Of a stretch of DNA of 64,000 bases, positions 62,251-64,000 are shown piece by piece. The translations under genes and the position numbers were made by a program. This stretch comes from JAPKZH01 sp963715635 (lineage in GTDB: Bacteria > Acidobacteriota > Aminicenantia > Aminicenantales > UBA4085): assembly GCA_963715635.1 (NCBI GenBank), contig OY970261.1:2480001-2544000 (forward strand), in the 5' to 3' direction. Within the stretch, counting starts at the first letter, position 1, and each line of letters begins with the position of its first letter. The notes under the pieces are model-generated. The model saw only the letters and a program-made list of their open reading frames with translations, did not search any database and had not been told where the DNA came from.

Positions 62251-62279
62251 ATTAAACGTCGCTTGACAATGGATGTCAA
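62251..62279 (-). promoter_or_regulatory. Sigma-70-type promoter of the hypothetical exported gene
   Basis: Minus strand TTGACA (62274-62279), 17-nt spacer, TTTAAT (62251-62256), about 28 nt before the ATG at 62223. Confidence 0.6.
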
Positions 62280-62420
62280 CACACGTGTTAGTTATGCCAG
62301 ATGACAGATACCTCTCCGTGTTGCAAATATGTAGCAAGTTCGACTGACTAGCGCTGAAAAAAAGGTATGGTGGCCGAATATCAGGAAGGCTCAAATCCCT
62401 GAATATTCAGGGATTCAAGA

Positions 62421-62496
62421 TGGCAGCGCCACGGGGATTCGAACCCCGGTCTGATGGCTGAGAACCACCTGTCCTGGGCCTCTAGACGATGGCGCC
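62421..62496 (-). tRNA. tRNA-Glu (CTC)
   Basis: 76 nt including encoded CCA. Acceptor GGCGCCA pairs with TGGCGCT (terminal G-T). The anticodon stem GGTGG/CCATC has a TTCTCAG loop, anticodon CTC. The T-arm contains GGTTCGAATCC. A minus-strand TTGACA-N18-TATTTT promoter at 62506-62535 precedes it. Confidence 0.95.
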
Positions 62497-62505
62497 GTGT
62501 GGGCT

Positions 62506-62535
62506 AAAATAGCAGATATCTCCCTGTAGTGTCAA
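62506..62535 (-). promoter_or_regulatory. Promoter of tRNA-Glu
   Basis: Minus strand TTGACA at 62530-62535 and TATTTT at 62506-62511, with an 18-nt spacer. The -10 is 9 nt from the tRNA 5' end. Confidence 0.55.
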
Positions 62536-62645
62536 CATAAAGATCCCGGGACAACTTCCTTCGCCTGGCCGCATGTGGGCACGCGCCGGAGCTAAAATGA
62601 TTGACACCGAGGGCTCCTTGGATAAAATGCATATGGAGTCATGAC

Positions 62646-63302
62646 ATGAGATTCAAGGCCGTAATTTTCGACCTGGACGGGACGCTGCTAGACACGATCG
62701 AGGACCTCACCGATTCCATGAATGCGGCGCTGGCCGGGCTGGGATTTCCCGGATGCAGCATCGAGGAATGCAAGCAGCTCGTCGGCGACGGCCTGGCCAC
62801 ATTTGTCGAGCGAGTTCTTCCGCCCGAAGCCCGCGACAATCCAGCCATTGCCGCGCGCCTCACGGAAAGGATGCGGGCCGAATACAAACGCCGCAATGCC
62901 GTAAAAACGAAGCCTTATGAGGGGATAACGGAGCTTCTTGACACCTTGACCGAACGGGCCATGGCCATGGCCGTCCTTTCCAACAAGCCGCATGACTCGA
63001 CTGTTGAGATCGTAAAAAAATATTTTCCCCGATGGACGTTTCGGGCTATCTTCGGCGCCCGGGAGGGCGTCCCGATAAAACCCGATCCGGCGCCCGCCCT
63101 GGAGATAGCACAAATTCTCAACGTTGCGCCGGCTGAAATTCTCTATCTAGGCGACACGAACACGGATATGTGGACAGCCGATGCGGCCGGGATGTTTGCC
63201 GTCGGCGCGCTTTGGGGATTCCGCACGGCCGCGGAGTTGAAAGAGGCCGGCGCTAAGATCCTGATTCATAAACCGTTGGATCTCCTAATCCTTCTCGATT
63301 AA
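62646..63302 (+). CDS. HAD-family phosphatase (phosphoglycolate phosphatase-like)
   Basis: A 218-residue HAD hydrolase with the nucleophile motif FDLDGTLLDT (Asp9), LSNKPH (motif II region) and YLGDTNTDM (motif IV), and a helical cap (~15-80). Gph removes phosphate from 2-phosphoglycolate; related enzymes handle other phosphosugars. I take ATG 62646 with GGAG upstream; the frame extends 15 codons before. It stands alone. The following 63303-63580 spacer shows nothing I recognise. Confidence 0.9.
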   Translation: MRFKAVIFDLDGTLLDTIEDLTDSMNAALAGLGFPGCSIEECKQLVGDGLATFVERVLPPEARDNPAIAARLTERMRAEYKRRNAVKTKPYEGITELLDTLTERAMAMAVLSNKPHDSTVEIVKKYFPRWTFRAIFGAREGVPIKPDPAPALEIAQILNVAPAEILYLGDTNTDMWTADAAGMFAVGALWGFRTAAELKEAGAKILIHKPLDLLILLD

Positions 63303-63580
63303 AAAACGGTTTCTTCCAATTCGTGTGGGTAGGAAAAGGAACCGATCCGGAGACGGCCGAAGCGACCATGGAGGGTTTAGCCTTCCCGAGGCCTCATTCG
63401 AGGGCAGCCGGCTCGGAAGAAGCCGGCCGGCGAAGTTGTCTGAGCTTCCCGGCGAACGTCCGTAAAATCGATGCCGGGAAGCGAGTTCTGAGTCGCCGAG
63501 AAGGAGGGCTCGGGAACGGCGTGAAAAACCCGAATGGGGAGCGAGTCCGTTTCCGGATCGTTTCCCAGCCGATTTTTTGT

Positions 63581-64000
63581 TTATTTACGGTGCTCCCGAA
63601 CAGCGAAGACCGGGCAGGGAGCCGTCCTGATCACCTTCTCAGCCACAGAGCCGACCACGAGATGATGCCATCCGGATAGCCCGTGGGTGGAGATGACGAT
63701 CAGATCCGTCTTTTCTTCTTCGGCGAGGCGGACAATTTCCTTGGCCGCATTGCCATGCCCGATGATTGCGCGCACCTTCAGAGTTTTGGGAAGGCGCTTT
63801 TTGATAATCTCATTAAGCTGCTGTTCTGCATCTTTGTGGAGGATCCGCTCGTATTCGGGTATTGTGAACGAGATATTGGGATCGGTGGGCTGGTGGGGCA
63901 AAAGAGGAAGCACGTATACGACGCTGAGTTCGGCCTGAAAGAGAGAGGCCAGCTCACCGGCATATTCAAGCCCTTGATAGGAAGGCTCGCTGAAATCCGT
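63581..64000 (-). CDS. Universal stress protein (UspA family), partial
   Basis: The 3' part of a gene whose start lies beyond the window. The visible product ends EVIRTAPCPVF-like (AEKVIRTAPCPVFAVREHRK) and includes TDFSEPSYQGLEYAGELAS near the 5' side and the nucleotide-binding GHGNAAKEIVRLAEEEKTD and STHGLSGWHHLVVGSVAE motifs. The ATP-binding G-2x-G-9x-G(S/T) region reads HGLSGWHHLVVGSVAE, matching ATP-binding USPs. USPs raise survival during stress. Confidence 0.9.
   Translation of the reverse strand, partial: TDFSEPSYQGLEYAGELASLFQAELSVVYVLPLLPHQPTDPNISFTIPEYERILHKDAEQQLNEIIKKRLPKTLKVRAIIGHGNAAKEIVRLAEEEKTDLIVISTHGLSGWHHLVVGSVAEKVIRTAPCPVFAVREHRK

Noticed and set aside
63323..63679. Small + strand frame after the HAD phosphatase
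   Set aside because: Overlaps the universal stress protein gene and has no domain or Shine-Dalgarno.

Overview
The window looks like a bacterial chromosome segment of roughly 55% GC. The organism is didermic: it has PBP1A, TolC/RND efflux, outer-membrane barrels and many exported lipoproteins. The gene style (tricorn-type S41 protease, M28 peptidase, zinc-ribbon Ser/Thr kinase with TPRs, DUF6600-like protein, amidohydrolase with a C-terminal carbohydrate-binding-like domain, MinD-like ATPase with a J-like/RodZ-HTH partner) suggests Acidobacteriota or Candidatus Aminicenantes. That assignment is inference; there is no rRNA here to settle it. No CRISPR array, phage, integrase or transposase was recognised.

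Layout. 0-21 kb is mostly housekeeping: smc, a B12-binding radical SAM protein, an SSS symporter coupled to a deacetylase, a W/Y-rich exported protein, PBP1A and thymidylate kinase, HtrA and dapF, the hsp20-lon-thiL operon, nrdR with a flippase-like membrane protein, and tRNA-Gln. Palindromes of two families (GGGGTCAAACC... and GGGGAC...) are dotted through the intergenic spaces here and resemble REP-type elements. 21-32 kb holds exported hydrolases, the MinD-like/J-HTH pair, a PurF-like enzyme, a PrmA-like methyltransferase, an M48 protease and a CDF transporter with three C-terminal domains.

32-52 kb is an accessory island. Two arylsulfate sulfotransferase paralogues bracket a tolC-adaptor-RND-barrel efflux operon. 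Next come remnants of a Do protease and a MacA-like adaptor, a small zinc-ribbon gene, a large MEDS/PAS hybrid histidine kinase, superoxide reductase, a phosphoribosyltransferase and an NtrC-type response regulator. Four exact-spacing sigma-54 promoters and two near-matches lie in front of genes here and in front of the DUF6600-like gene. This suggests that the kinase and NtrC-type regulator drive a local envelope/redox stress regulon.

52-64 kb contains a tricorn-like protease, a Ser/Thr kinase with TPRs flanked by 255-bp direct repeats exactly 3100 bp apart, an amidohydrolase, scars of other kinase/TPR genes, tRNA-Glu, a HAD phosphatase and the 3' part of a universal stress protein gene that runs off the window. 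The most notable single-gene observation is a DapF in which both catalytic cysteines are replaced by serine.
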